NCBI GenBank assembly: GCA_020832735.1
Contig: JAFIEB010000112.1
Coordinates: 22,947-86,946 of the forward strand
Length of the DNA stretch: 64,000 bases
Direction of reading: 5' to 3'
From: Oceanicaulis sp.
Lineage (GTDB): Bacteria; Pseudomonadota; Alphaproteobacteria; Caulobacterales; Maricaulaceae
Shown here in pieces: positions 8,829 to 16,719 of the stretch; positions within the stretch are counted from its first letter, which is position 1; each line of letters opens with the position of its first letter. The notes beneath the pieces were generated by a model that worked only from the letters and a program-made list of their open reading frames with translations, had not been told where the DNA came from and searched no databases. The translations under genes were made by a program, and so were the position numbers.

Positions 8829-11800
8829 GGCGCCCCCTCGCCGGGGAAAGCATCGTGCGCGGCCCAGGCGCTGCGCGCCTTGGCGTCATTGAGCAAGCGC
8901 GCCACCGCATCATCGGGAAGGCCGGCGATACGCGCCCTGAGCGCCTCCATCTCTGTCGCACCGGACGCCAGCGGGATCTGGTCCGGCCGCTCCGGTTTCA
9001 CACCGGACATGCGGCGCGCGATCAGCTCGGCCTGATCGGCCAGACGGCAGACGCGGAACAGGTCGCGCAGGCTCACTTCGACGCCAAATTGCTGCCGGAT
9101 ACGGGTCAGCACGCGCGCTGCAGACAGGGAGTGCCCGCCAAGCTGGAAGAAATCATCCCCCGGTGCGGGCGGAGCCGTCTCAAGCACATCGGCCCAGATC
9201 TGAGCAAGGCGCTGCTCAACACTCTGAGGCGCTGGCGCCGCAACGCCCTCAGCAGGCAGGCCTGACGGCTCTGAAGCGCTGAAGGCAGCGCGTTTTCCGG
9301 TCGCAGTGCGCGCCAGCGTCTGAGAGATCGTGATGCGCGTAGGGATCATGTAAGCGGGCAAAACACCCTCAAGCGCCGCCTTGATCTGTTCAGGCGTGCA
9401 GGAGGGCCAATCCGGCCGGGCGGGCTGCACCTCGGCCGCCAGGACCGGGCCCTGCGCGCCCGGCGCCAGACCCGCCCTTGCATCCTGAACCTGTTCGAGC
9501 GCCCGCAGCGCGGCTTCAACCTCATCCAGCTCTACACGGAAGCCCCGCAGTTTCACCTGCCGGTCAAGACGGCCGATGAAGTCGAGCCGCCCGTCAGGCC
9601 GCAGGCGGACCCGGTCGCCGGTTCTGTACATGCGCGCGCCCGGCCTGGACGGATCGGGCAGGGGCAGAAAGCGCTCCGCCGTCAGGGCAGGCGCGCCGAT
9701 ATAGCCGCGCGCCAGACCATCTCCGGCGATGAACAGCTCGCCCTCGCCGCCGGGCGGCGTGTGATTGAGCGCTTCGTCCAGCACCAGGCAGGCGACGCCA
9801 TCCAGCGCCCGGCCGATCGGGATAGCGCCGTGTGTCCCGTCAGCTGCGCCGCAGATATGGGCGCAGGCGAAGGTCGCAGCCTCCGTCGGCCCGTAGCCGT
9901 TGACGATCTGCAGGTCCGGACGGCGTGATTGCGCCAGCCGGACATGACGCGGCGAGACCACTTCGCCTCCGGTGATGACCCAGTCCAGCGCATCGAGAAC
10001 TTCGGGCGTTTCCTCGACGATGGCATTGAACAGCGATGCGCCGAACCACGCCCCGGAGACCTCGCCCGGACGGATCAGGGCCGCCAGCGCCTCATGCGAG
10101 AAGCCAGGCTCTGTCATCACCACGCACCGGCCGCCATTCAGCAACGGCGCCCAGATCTCGAAGGTGGACGCATCAAAGGCAATGGAAGCAGCGTGCAAGA
10201 CGGCCGGCGCCGGCGATGCAGGAAAATAGGCCTGGCGCCTGACCAGATTGACGATGGCTCCACGGGTGACAGCTACGGCCTTTGGGCTTCCGGTCGAGCC
10301 GGACGTATGGAGCAGGCACGCCAGCTGGTCCGCGCTGTCGCGCACATCGCCCGCAAGTGGCGCACTCTGCACAGACCCGTTCAGCTCCGCTGCGCCGAAC
10401 TCGATAACCTGACCGCCGAACCGGTCCAGCAGATCATGGCCGGGCGCATCGCAAACCACCAGGCCGACGCCGGCGTTCTCGACCATCTGCGCCAGGCGCG
10501 CAGGCGGAAAGGCCTTGTCCAGCGGCACGTAACACCCACCCGCCTTGAGGACCGCCAGCGCCGCCACGATGAACTGCGCGCTGCGGCCCATGAGCAGGCC
10601 GACCGGGGTCTCAAAACCCACGGCCCTCTCCATCAGCCTGCCCGCGAACCGGCCGGCCAGTGCGTCCAGCCGGGCATAGCTGAGAACAGCGCCGTCAGCG
10701 CTGAGCGCAACAGCGTCCGGCCGGGTCCGGACCCAGGACGACACCAGACCGGTGATGGTCTCGCCAGAGGGGCAGGCCGCCTGCGCCGGTCTGACGGCGC
10801 ACCCGGCCGGGATCGCAGCCCGATTGCGGCCTTCGCAGGCCGGTTCGAGCGCAAGCTCCGCACGCGTCACGACCGCGTCGAGCCGGTCCATGCAGTCCCC
10901 TGCCGAAGCGGCTGACCAGACCGCCAGCCCCACATTCGGCTTTATCGAGCGTGACGCGCTGGCCAGGATGCTGACATCGGAAAAGTCGAAGGTGAGCAGC
11001 CCGCCCGCCTCATCCGCCTCGCTCTGGAGCGCGCCCAACCTATTTTGAAGCGCGTCCGGCGCGCCGCCCGCCGCATACACCGCCGCGATGGCGCCGTGCC
11101 CGCGCGGCGCGTGGCGAGCGCGGCCCAGACGCCGCATCTCATCCTTCATTCCGAGCGTGCAATACATGTGGGCCAGGCGGATATCGATCCCGCAGGTCTT
11201 GAGGATCGACCTGTAGATCAGCCCCCCGCCCGGCCGGAAAGACAGATCAATCGGGCACAGCTGGCCATCCGGGCCGGCCCGCACTTCCAGATGAAACACG
11301 AATGACTTGATGGGAAATGCGTCCGCCAGGCGCGTCATCAGTCCATCCACACACGCCGGATCCGGCGCGTTGACCGGCGGCGTGATCATGGCGCGATCGT
11401 GGATTGGATAGTCTTCATGAATGCGCGTCTTTTCATGCACGGCGCAAAACTCGCACCGGCCGTCCGCCACGATCCCGTCCAGGCAGTATTCACTGGTTCC
11501 CTGTCCGCTGGAAAAGTAGGGCATGACGATCAGCGCTTCGTGCGGATCAATATCTGGAAGCGCGCGAAGAACACTGACGATCTGGCGCGCCGTCTGCCCG
11601 CTGGACGGGCGGTAAACCCCGCGCGATTCCGTCCCGACAGCCGGCTTGATGACAACACTGTCCAGCGGCCGGTCCAGCGCCTCCAGAACCTGGATCAGAT
11701 CATCCAGACCGCGCGCGCCAACCCGCCATGACGGTTTGTCAGACACTGCATCCAGCAGCCTGTAGAGCGTTTCCTTGTTTTCGATCAGACGGCTGGCCGC

Positions 11801-12139
11801 CAGCAGGCCCGGATTGGCGCGGCCGATGCGGTCATTGATGCGGCAGGCCAGCGCCTGGACATCATCTATGCAGCTCGCCGCCCCTGCGAACGGCAGTTCA
11901 CTTCTTGCCAGCATGTCCTGCGGCAGAGGCTGATCCTGATCGATGCAGGCCTGAAGGCGGGCGATGTCATCCGGCTTCAGGCGGATCAGGTCCGCCTGGC
12001 GGCTGAGCACCGCATCATCAATCGAACACTGGTTCTGGATATTTCCGAAAATCAACCAGAGATCACGCGTGCGGCGGCCTGTGGAATGATCCAGATCTGA
12101 CACGGCATCAACCTGATAACCCCGAAAGGGCAGGCTCAA
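8825..12139 (-). CDS. ATP-grasp - adenylation - PCP hybrid NRPS protein
   Basis: N-terminal ~450 aa with VVIKPAVGTESRGVYRP, VFHLEVRAGPDGQLCPIDLSFRPGGGLIYRS (ATP-grasp); A domain LLHTSGSTGSPKAVAV, NGYGPTEAAT, YRTGDRVR, GRLDRQVKLRGFRVE, ATGKR; PCP DDFFQLGGHSLSAARVL. Stop overlaps the start of the next NRPS (ATGA). Confidence 0.93.
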   Translation of the reverse strand: MSLPFRGYQVDAVSDLDHSTGRRTRDLWLIFGNIQNQCSIDDAVLSRQADLIRLKPDDIARLQACIDQDQPLPQDMLARSELPFAGAASCIDDVQALACRINDRIGRANPGLLAASRLIENKETLYRLLDAVSDKPSWRVGARGLDDLIQVLEALDRPLDSVVIKPAVGTESRGVYRPSSGQTARQIVSVLRALPDIDPHEALIVMPYFSSGQGTSEYCLDGIVADGRCEFCAVHEKTRIHEDYPIHDRAMITPPVNAPDPACVDGLMTRLADAFPIKSFVFHLEVRAGPDGQLCPIDLSFRPGGGLIYRSILKTCGIDIRLAHMYCTLGMKDEMRRLGRARHAPRGHGAIAAVYAAGGAPDALQNRLGALQSEADEAGGLLTFDFSDVSILASASRSIKPNVGLAVWSAASAGDCMDRLDAVVTRAELALEPACEGRNRAAIPAGCAVRPAQAACPSGETITGLVSSWVRTRPDAVALSADGAVLSYARLDALAGRFAGRLMERAVGFETPVGLLMGRSAQFIVAALAVLKAGGCYVPLDKAFPPARLAQMVENAGVGLVVCDAPGHDLLDRFGGQVIEFGAAELNGSVQSAPLAGDVRDSADQLACLLHTSGSTGSPKAVAVTRGAIVNLVRRQAYFPASPAPAVLHAASIAFDASTFEIWAPLLNGGRCVVMTEPGFSHEALAALIRPGEVSGAWFGASLFNAIVEETPEVLDALDWVITGGEVVSPRHVRLAQSRRPDLQIVNGYGPTEAATFACAHICGAADGTHGAIPIGRALDGVACLVLDEALNHTPPGGEGELFIAGDGLARGYIGAPALTAERFLPLPDPSRPGARMYRTGDRVRLRPDGRLDFIGRLDRQVKLRGFRVELDEVEAALRALEQVQDARAGLAPGAQGPVLAAEVQPARPDWPSCTPEQIKAALEGVLPAYMIPTRITISQTLARTATGKRAAFSASEPSGLPAEGVAAPAPQSVEQRLAQIWADVLETAPPAPGDDFFQLGGHSLSAARVLTRIRQQFGVEVSLRDLFRVCRLADQAELIARRMSGVKPERPDQIPLASGATEMEALRARIAGLPDDAVARLLNDAKARSAWAAHDAFPGEGAP

Positions 12140-12264
12140 GGCGCGCCCGAAACTAAACCTGTAATAGCATTTCCGTCAGCCTTGAGTCAAAGCCAATCAA
12201 GACTCAATCAGGTCCGCTGATCCGCGCCGGACACGGCAACGGCCCGCCTTTGCCCCAGGCCGGT

Positions 12265-12489
12265 TCAGCCAGGTCCGCGGCCTTTCAGGCTGGCCGGCGT
12301 GATGTCCGTCCACACGGTTTCGATATAGCTCAGGCATTCCTGCCTGGAGCCGCGGAAACCCGCCGGCGTCCAACCGGCCGGGACTGTTCTGCCGGACGGC
12401 CATATTGAATACTGGCCCTCGGCATTGACCACCACCACAAGCTCGCCCTCGTCAAATGGACGCACCTCATCCGTCATGCCATCCTCCAT
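12265..12489 (-). CDS. MbtH-like protein
   Basis: MTDEVRPFDEGELVVVVNAEGQYSIWPSGRTVPAGWTPAG..ECLSYIETVWTDITP; internal ATG is likely the true start. Confidence 0.9.
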   Translation of the reverse strand: MEDGMTDEVRPFDEGELVVVVNAEGQYSIWPSGRTVPAGWTPAGFRGSRQECLSYIETVWTDITPASLKGRGPG

Positions 12490-12533
12490 CCTCTGATCCC
12501 TTCACGCGGCCAGCCTGTCTCAACCCGCCAGGG

Positions 12534-13283
12534 TCATGAGCTGGCGCGCCCTTGCTTGCGCCACACGGCGCCGGCGAACACAAACTGGCCATCGCGCACC
12601 CAGCGGCCGCTCACGCAGGGAGCAAGGCGCTGCAGACCCTCGCCCAGCCCGGCGACCACGAACGCGCCCGATTGCGGGCCCTGATCACCGGGAAAGCGGA
12701 CCGATATCCCGTGACAGTCAAGAAAGCGGCGCGTTGCCGGATAGATCGCCTTGTAGACGGCCTCCTTGGCGGCGAAGGCCAGCAGCGCCCAGCTGAGCGC
12801 GCCCGCCAGGGCGCGGCCCGGAAACCCCGCCATCTCTTCAGGCCGGCAAATCGTGCGCTCCAGCGCATCATCCAGCGCGGTGACAGGTTCGAGATCGACG
12901 CCCACGCCTGCAAAAGCCGCTGCGGGGCAGACAGCGGCGCAAGCTGCGCCGGCTCCATGCGCAATAGAGCCATGATACCCGGCGGGCCAGCACGGCAATC
13001 CGTCCGCAGATTTCAACACAGGCGGCGGTTTTGGCAGGTGCGCTGACAATGCGTCCCGAGCGCACTGTCGCCCCCTGATGAAATCCTCCCGGCGCGCCGC
13101 GGACAGGCGCGCCAGCAAGCGGCGCTCCCCGGCGCAAAGACAGCTGGCGTCAGCGCGCCCCCCGAACCGGGCCTGGAAGGAAATCTGCGCCGGGAACAGG
13201 GCGTTTGCGAGACGGCTGGAGCGCATCGCATCCGCCTTCCGGCGCTCATGCTCAGGCAGGGCTGCGATTATAGCCATGGACAT
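12534..13283 (-). CDS. 4'-phosphopantetheinyl transferase, EntD/Sfp type (start may be internal, ~13229)
   Basis: GSIAHGAGAACAAV, FAGVGVDLEPV, LLAFAAKEAVYKAIYP motifs. Confidence 0.9.
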   Translation of the reverse strand: MSMAIIAALPEHERRKADAMRSSRLANALFPAQISFQARFGGRADASCLCAGERRLLARLSAARREDFIRGRQCARDALSAHLPKPPPVLKSADGLPCWPAGYHGSIAHGAGAACAAVCPAAAFAGVGVDLEPVTALDDALERTICRPEEMAGFPGRALAGALSWALLAFAAKEAVYKAIYPATRRFLDCHGISVRFPGDQGPQSGAFVVAGLGEGLQRLAPCVSGRWVRDGQFVFAGAVWRKQGRASS

Positions 13284-14142
13284 CCACGCCGCTGACTAGG
13301 ACAGGCGACCACCGGTCAAGCGATACCTGGCCGCCATATTCGGCCAGCTCCGTCTGGCCGGGATAGATCCGCACGCTGGTCGGCACGTAACGGGCGACGA
13401 ACGCCATGCGCAGCTCGCTGCGGCTGATATTCGGGGTGGAGCCATGCATGGTCGCTTCCCAGAACAGCAAGCACTGGCCCGCGCGCAGCTCCACGCTCAC
13501 CGCGTCTCCGGTGCGCCCTCTCCAGGAGCGGTCATGTTCAATTTCGGCGATATCGTATCCGAACAGGCCCCGCTTCTCGCCATTGCGCAGGCTGCGGTTG
13601 ACCCGGCCCTGATCCCAGCTCATGGCCTTCAGGTCATCGATGTACTGGCGCCGGTGCGAGCCGGGAAGAAACTGCATGCAACTGACCTCGGCTGTGGCGT
13701 CAGTCAGCGCGGTCCAAACCGCAAGCGTCATGAAGATGTCGGGATATCGGGCATGGGGCTCTGTCGCCGCCAGCGGCGCGACTCCGCTGCCAATGGCGAG
13801 ATTGCGCGACTGGTGCCAGTCCGTGCCTTCGTCTCCGGGGAATTTGGCGAAGAACTCCGTTCGCCAGCAATACAGATCCGGACCCAGAACGCTGGCCGCA
13901 CGCTGCACGATCTGCGGGCGCCGGACGTGACGGGCCAGGAACGGCACATCAAGATGGCGGTCGTAATTGGCGATATTGCCGCCGCTCTCCAGATCGTAAG
14001 GCGCATGCATCCGATCCAGCAGCGCCTGGCGCAGGCGGGGCAGTGCGTCCAGGCTCTCCTGGCGCGAATAGACGTCAAAGGGCCCGATGAAGCCGTCACG
14101 ATCAAACCGGTCTAGCTCGGATGGCGTGAGATCGAACGCCAT
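13252..14142 (-). CDS. SyrB2-like PhyH-superfamily Fe(II)/2-oxoglutarate enzyme, candidate halogenase with HxS motif
   Basis: FIGPFDVYS, GGNIANYDRHLD, DLYCWRTEFFAKFPGDEGTDWHQSRNLAIGSG, CMQFLPGSH, GLFGYDIAEIE, GQCLLFWEATMHGSTPN, RMAFVARYVPTSVRIYP, AEYGGQVSL closely follow SyrB2 as recalled; HQS codons CAC CAG TCG verified on the minus strand. Confidence 0.85.
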   Translation of the reverse strand: MAFDLTPSELDRFDRDGFIGPFDVYSRQESLDALPRLRQALLDRMHAPYDLESGGNIANYDRHLDVPFLARHVRRPQIVQRAASVLGPDLYCWRTEFFAKFPGDEGTDWHQSRNLAIGSGVAPLAATEPHARYPDIFMTLAVWTALTDATAEVSCMQFLPGSHRRQYIDDLKAMSWDQGRVNRSLRNGEKRGLFGYDIAEIEHDRSWRGRTGDAVSVELRAGQCLLFWEATMHGSTPNISRSELRMAFVARYVPTSVRIYPGQTELAEYGGQVSLDRWSPVLVSGVDVHGYNRSPA

Positions 14143-14148
14143 GGCGGC

Positions 14149-14646
14149 TCAGGCGCCCGGATCAACCGGCGCAGGCTGGGCCAGCGCGTAACGCGAGGCG
14201 AAGGCGGCCGGAAAGGCGATCGCGTTGGCGTAGAAATAGCGCACCAGCTGTCCTTGATGCATGACTTCATGCTCCCACAGATCAAACAGCAATTGCGCCG
14301 CTTGACCGCCCCACTCCATCGCGGCGGCTGTCTTCAGGATATCATCGCGCGTTTGCGCCAGCGCGGCCTGCATAGAAGCGGGCTGGCGGGTCTGTTCGCG
14401 GGCCAGGCTGCAAGAAAAACCCTGCCATTCGCCCGCCAGCATGCCGCGCCTGTAGCTTTCACGCGCACCGACCACGCACCAGAATTGGCTGCCGATGCTG
14501 TTGGAGGGAACCTGATCAATACGGCGGCCCAGATCATCCGCCGCCAGGCCTTCCCCCAAGCTGTTGGTCAGCTCAAGCGCCGCTTCCACGCGCTGAAGTA
14601 AAATCTTGTCCATGCTGACCCCTTCAAGCCTCACCCGTGCGTGCAA
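14149..14646 (-). CDS. DinB-family (four-helix metal-binding) protein
   Basis: VPSNSIGSQFWCVVGARESYRRGM and LWEHEVMHQGQLVRYFYAN match DinB-like His motif placement; likely start internal at 14613. Confidence 0.7.
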   Translation of the reverse strand: MHARVRLEGVSMDKILLQRVEAALELTNSLGEGLAADDLGRRIDQVPSNSIGSQFWCVVGARESYRRGMLAGEWQGFSCSLAREQTRQPASMQAALAQTRDDILKTAAAMEWGGQAAQLLFDLWEHEVMHQGQLVRYFYANAIAFPAAFASRYALAQPAPVDPGA

Positions 14647-14694
14647 TCAGGCAACTCAACCAAAGGATACATTTTGACGATCGGGTTGGCAATA

Positions 14695-15390
14695 TCACAC
14701 TTTTTTCTGCATCCGCCGGATCGCGGCGGGGGAAAGTTGTTCGCGATACCGGTTTACAAAGCGGCCGGTGGCGTCGGGATAGACCCGCCTGTATTCGCGC
14801 AAAACCCATCCGACAGCATTCGCAATGTATTTGTTGCGCTCGGACATATGCGGGATTAGCAGCGGGAACACCTCCTCAGGCATCAAATATACAGCATTTT
14901 TCCCTGAGTAATGAATCAATGATACGATTGATGCACGCCTGCGCCAGAGATTATCACTCCGGCTCAATGATTTTAAAAAAGGAAACACTTCATCTTTGTA
15001 TTTGTGGTTGCAGTATGAGTATATGACGCTCAACTCGTCACAATGAGCCCAATTATCAACTCTGGACATCCATTTCGACAGCCCCGCAAACTCGAATAGC
15101 GCTATTGATGCCTTCTTTTTCCTATAATACAATAATGCAACCAATAAAGATTCAAAATGCGAGCCATTATTCCATATATAATCATATACTGACAGCTTTT
15201 CTTCTCGCGAAAGCCCTTCCAACATGAAGTCATACAATGCAACACGCCTGAGCTCCGGCACGCTGATAGCAAGACAGTCAAAACCGGTGGATTTGTCCGC
15301 CTGGACAGCCTTGGCCCGGTGGAGATTGGCGCGGTCAAGAAGCATGGCCTCCAACCGGTCGAGATAGGGCTGAAGCTGTTCGCTCTGCAT
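14695..15390 (-). CDS. AlkD-like HEAT-repeat DNA alkylation repair glycosylase
   Basis: VDNWAHCDELSVI (W-x3-D as in AlkD), NLWRRRASIVSLIHYSGK, NKYIANAVGWVLREYRRVYPD. Confidence 0.85.
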   Translation of the reverse strand: MQSEQLQPYLDRLEAMLLDRANLHRAKAVQADKSTGFDCLAISVPELRRVALYDFMLEGLSREEKLSVYDYIWNNGSHFESLLVALLYYRKKKASIALFEFAGLSKWMSRVDNWAHCDELSVIYSYCNHKYKDEVFPFLKSLSRSDNLWRRRASIVSLIHYSGKNAVYLMPEEVFPLLIPHMSERNKYIANAVGWVLREYRRVYPDATGRFVNRYREQLSPAAIRRMQKKV

Positions 15391-15506
15391 TCACTCCGCT
15401 CCAGCCTGCCCGCAGCGGCCGCCCGCAACACCGTCCCGGATTGGCGCTGATCGGGAATGTGTTGAAGATTGCGCTAACCAGTGGTTGATAATAGCATGGG
15501 TTGAGT

Positions 15507-15545
15507 ATGAAGCCATAAGCTACTTTTGATTGCTTATGGCTTCAT
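15507..15545. promoter_or_regulatory. 14-bp perfect inverted repeat between the two divergent arms of the NRPS locus
   Basis: ATGAAGCCATAAGC (15507-15520) - 11 nt - GCTTATGGCTTCAT (15532-15545). Confidence 0.7.
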
Positions 15546-15582
15546 CGTGACAGGCCGGTCAAGCCGGACCCGGCCCTTCAGG

Positions 15583-16719
15583 ATGGTCCACGTGACACGC
15601 ACCTTTGCGCAAGAAATAGCCGCCCTGGTGGACGCGACTGCGCCCGGTTATACATCGACGGTCGAGCCCGACCCTCATGACGTAGACCTCAGCCGGGGCG
15701 AGGTGCGCATCGACTGGAGCGCCATGCTGGCGCCCGATCCGCTCCGCCTCAAGCCCGCGCAGTTTCACTATCAGCCCCCTCGCGGCTGCGCCGCGCTTCG
15801 CAGGGCATATCTGGAAGCCGCCGCGCAGGACGGGGCGCCGGTCCGTCACCTGACGGAAGATCATGTGCTTGTCTGCGCAGGCGCCAAACAGGCCATGTTT
15901 CTGGCCCTGAATTGCATGGTCCGCCGCGGCGACCGCGTCCTGATCCCGCGTCCTGGCTGGGCGCCCTACACCGTCTGGGTCAAGAGCCTGGGCGCCGCGC
16001 CCGTCTATTATGACGCCGCCGATCCGCATGGCGCCGATCTGCTCGGCAGGCTCGGCGGGCCGGACATTACCTGCGTGATCGTCAACTCGCCCCATAATCC
16101 AACCGGCGCCGCTCTTACTCAGGCTGCTGTGGATTCGGTCGCCGGCCTGTGCGCCCAGTCCGGCCGGCAGATCATCTGCGATGAAGTGTACCGGTCCGTG
16201 TCGGCAAGCCCTTGCGGGACCTTTCTGGGCCATGCCGCGAACGGGACGGCGCAGGTGGCCGTGGTGGATTCCGTGTCCAAATGGGCTGCAGCTGCGGGCC
16301 TGAGGATCGGCTTCCTGGTCGCGGACCCGGCGCTTGTCAGCCTGGCCGTCATGATGCGCGGGCTGATCGATTCCTGTCCGTCCGGACCCGGACAGGCCCT
16401 CGCCGCCCGCATGCTGTCGCCAGAGCACGCACCCTCCCGCCTGCAAATCCGGAGCTTTGCAGCGCAGAGGCTGGAGGCGCTGGCGGACCTGCTCCGGGCC
16501 AATGACGCGCATATCGCCAGCACCGGCGCATTATATGTCTGGGTTTGCGCCGATGGACCGCAACTGGCGCTGCCTTCGCTTGGCGGACTGCGGCTTCATG
16601 GCGCCGGCGGCGCGCTGTTCGGACAAGACGGTCATATACGGTTCTGCCCCACCGCCCTTGGCGCCGCAGAGGCCTTTCGGCTGGGTCTGGCCCCCGCCGC
16701 CCTGGCGATAGCGTCATGA
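15583..16719 (+). CDS. PLP-dependent aminotransferase class I/II
   Basis: VIVNSPHNPTGAAL, IICDEVYRS, VVDSVSKWAAAAGLRIGF; ORF track starts at 15526, ATG at 15583 is more plausible. Confidence 0.85.
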   Translation: MVHVTRTFAQEIAALVDATAPGYTSTVEPDPHDVDLSRGEVRIDWSAMLAPDPLRLKPAQFHYQPPRGCAALRRAYLEAAAQDGAPVRHLTEDHVLVCAGAKQAMFLALNCMVRRGDRVLIPRPGWAPYTVWVKSLGAAPVYYDAADPHGADLLGRLGGPDITCVIVNSPHNPTGAALTQAAVDSVAGLCAQSGRQIICDEVYRSVSASPCGTFLGHAANGTAQVAVVDSVSKWAAAAGLRIGFLVADPALVSLAVMMRGLIDSCPSGPGQALAARMLSPEHAPSRLQIRSFAAQRLEALADLLRANDAHIASTGALYVWVCADGPQLALPSLGGLRLHGAGGALFGQDGHIRFCPTALGAAEAFRLGLAPAALAIAS

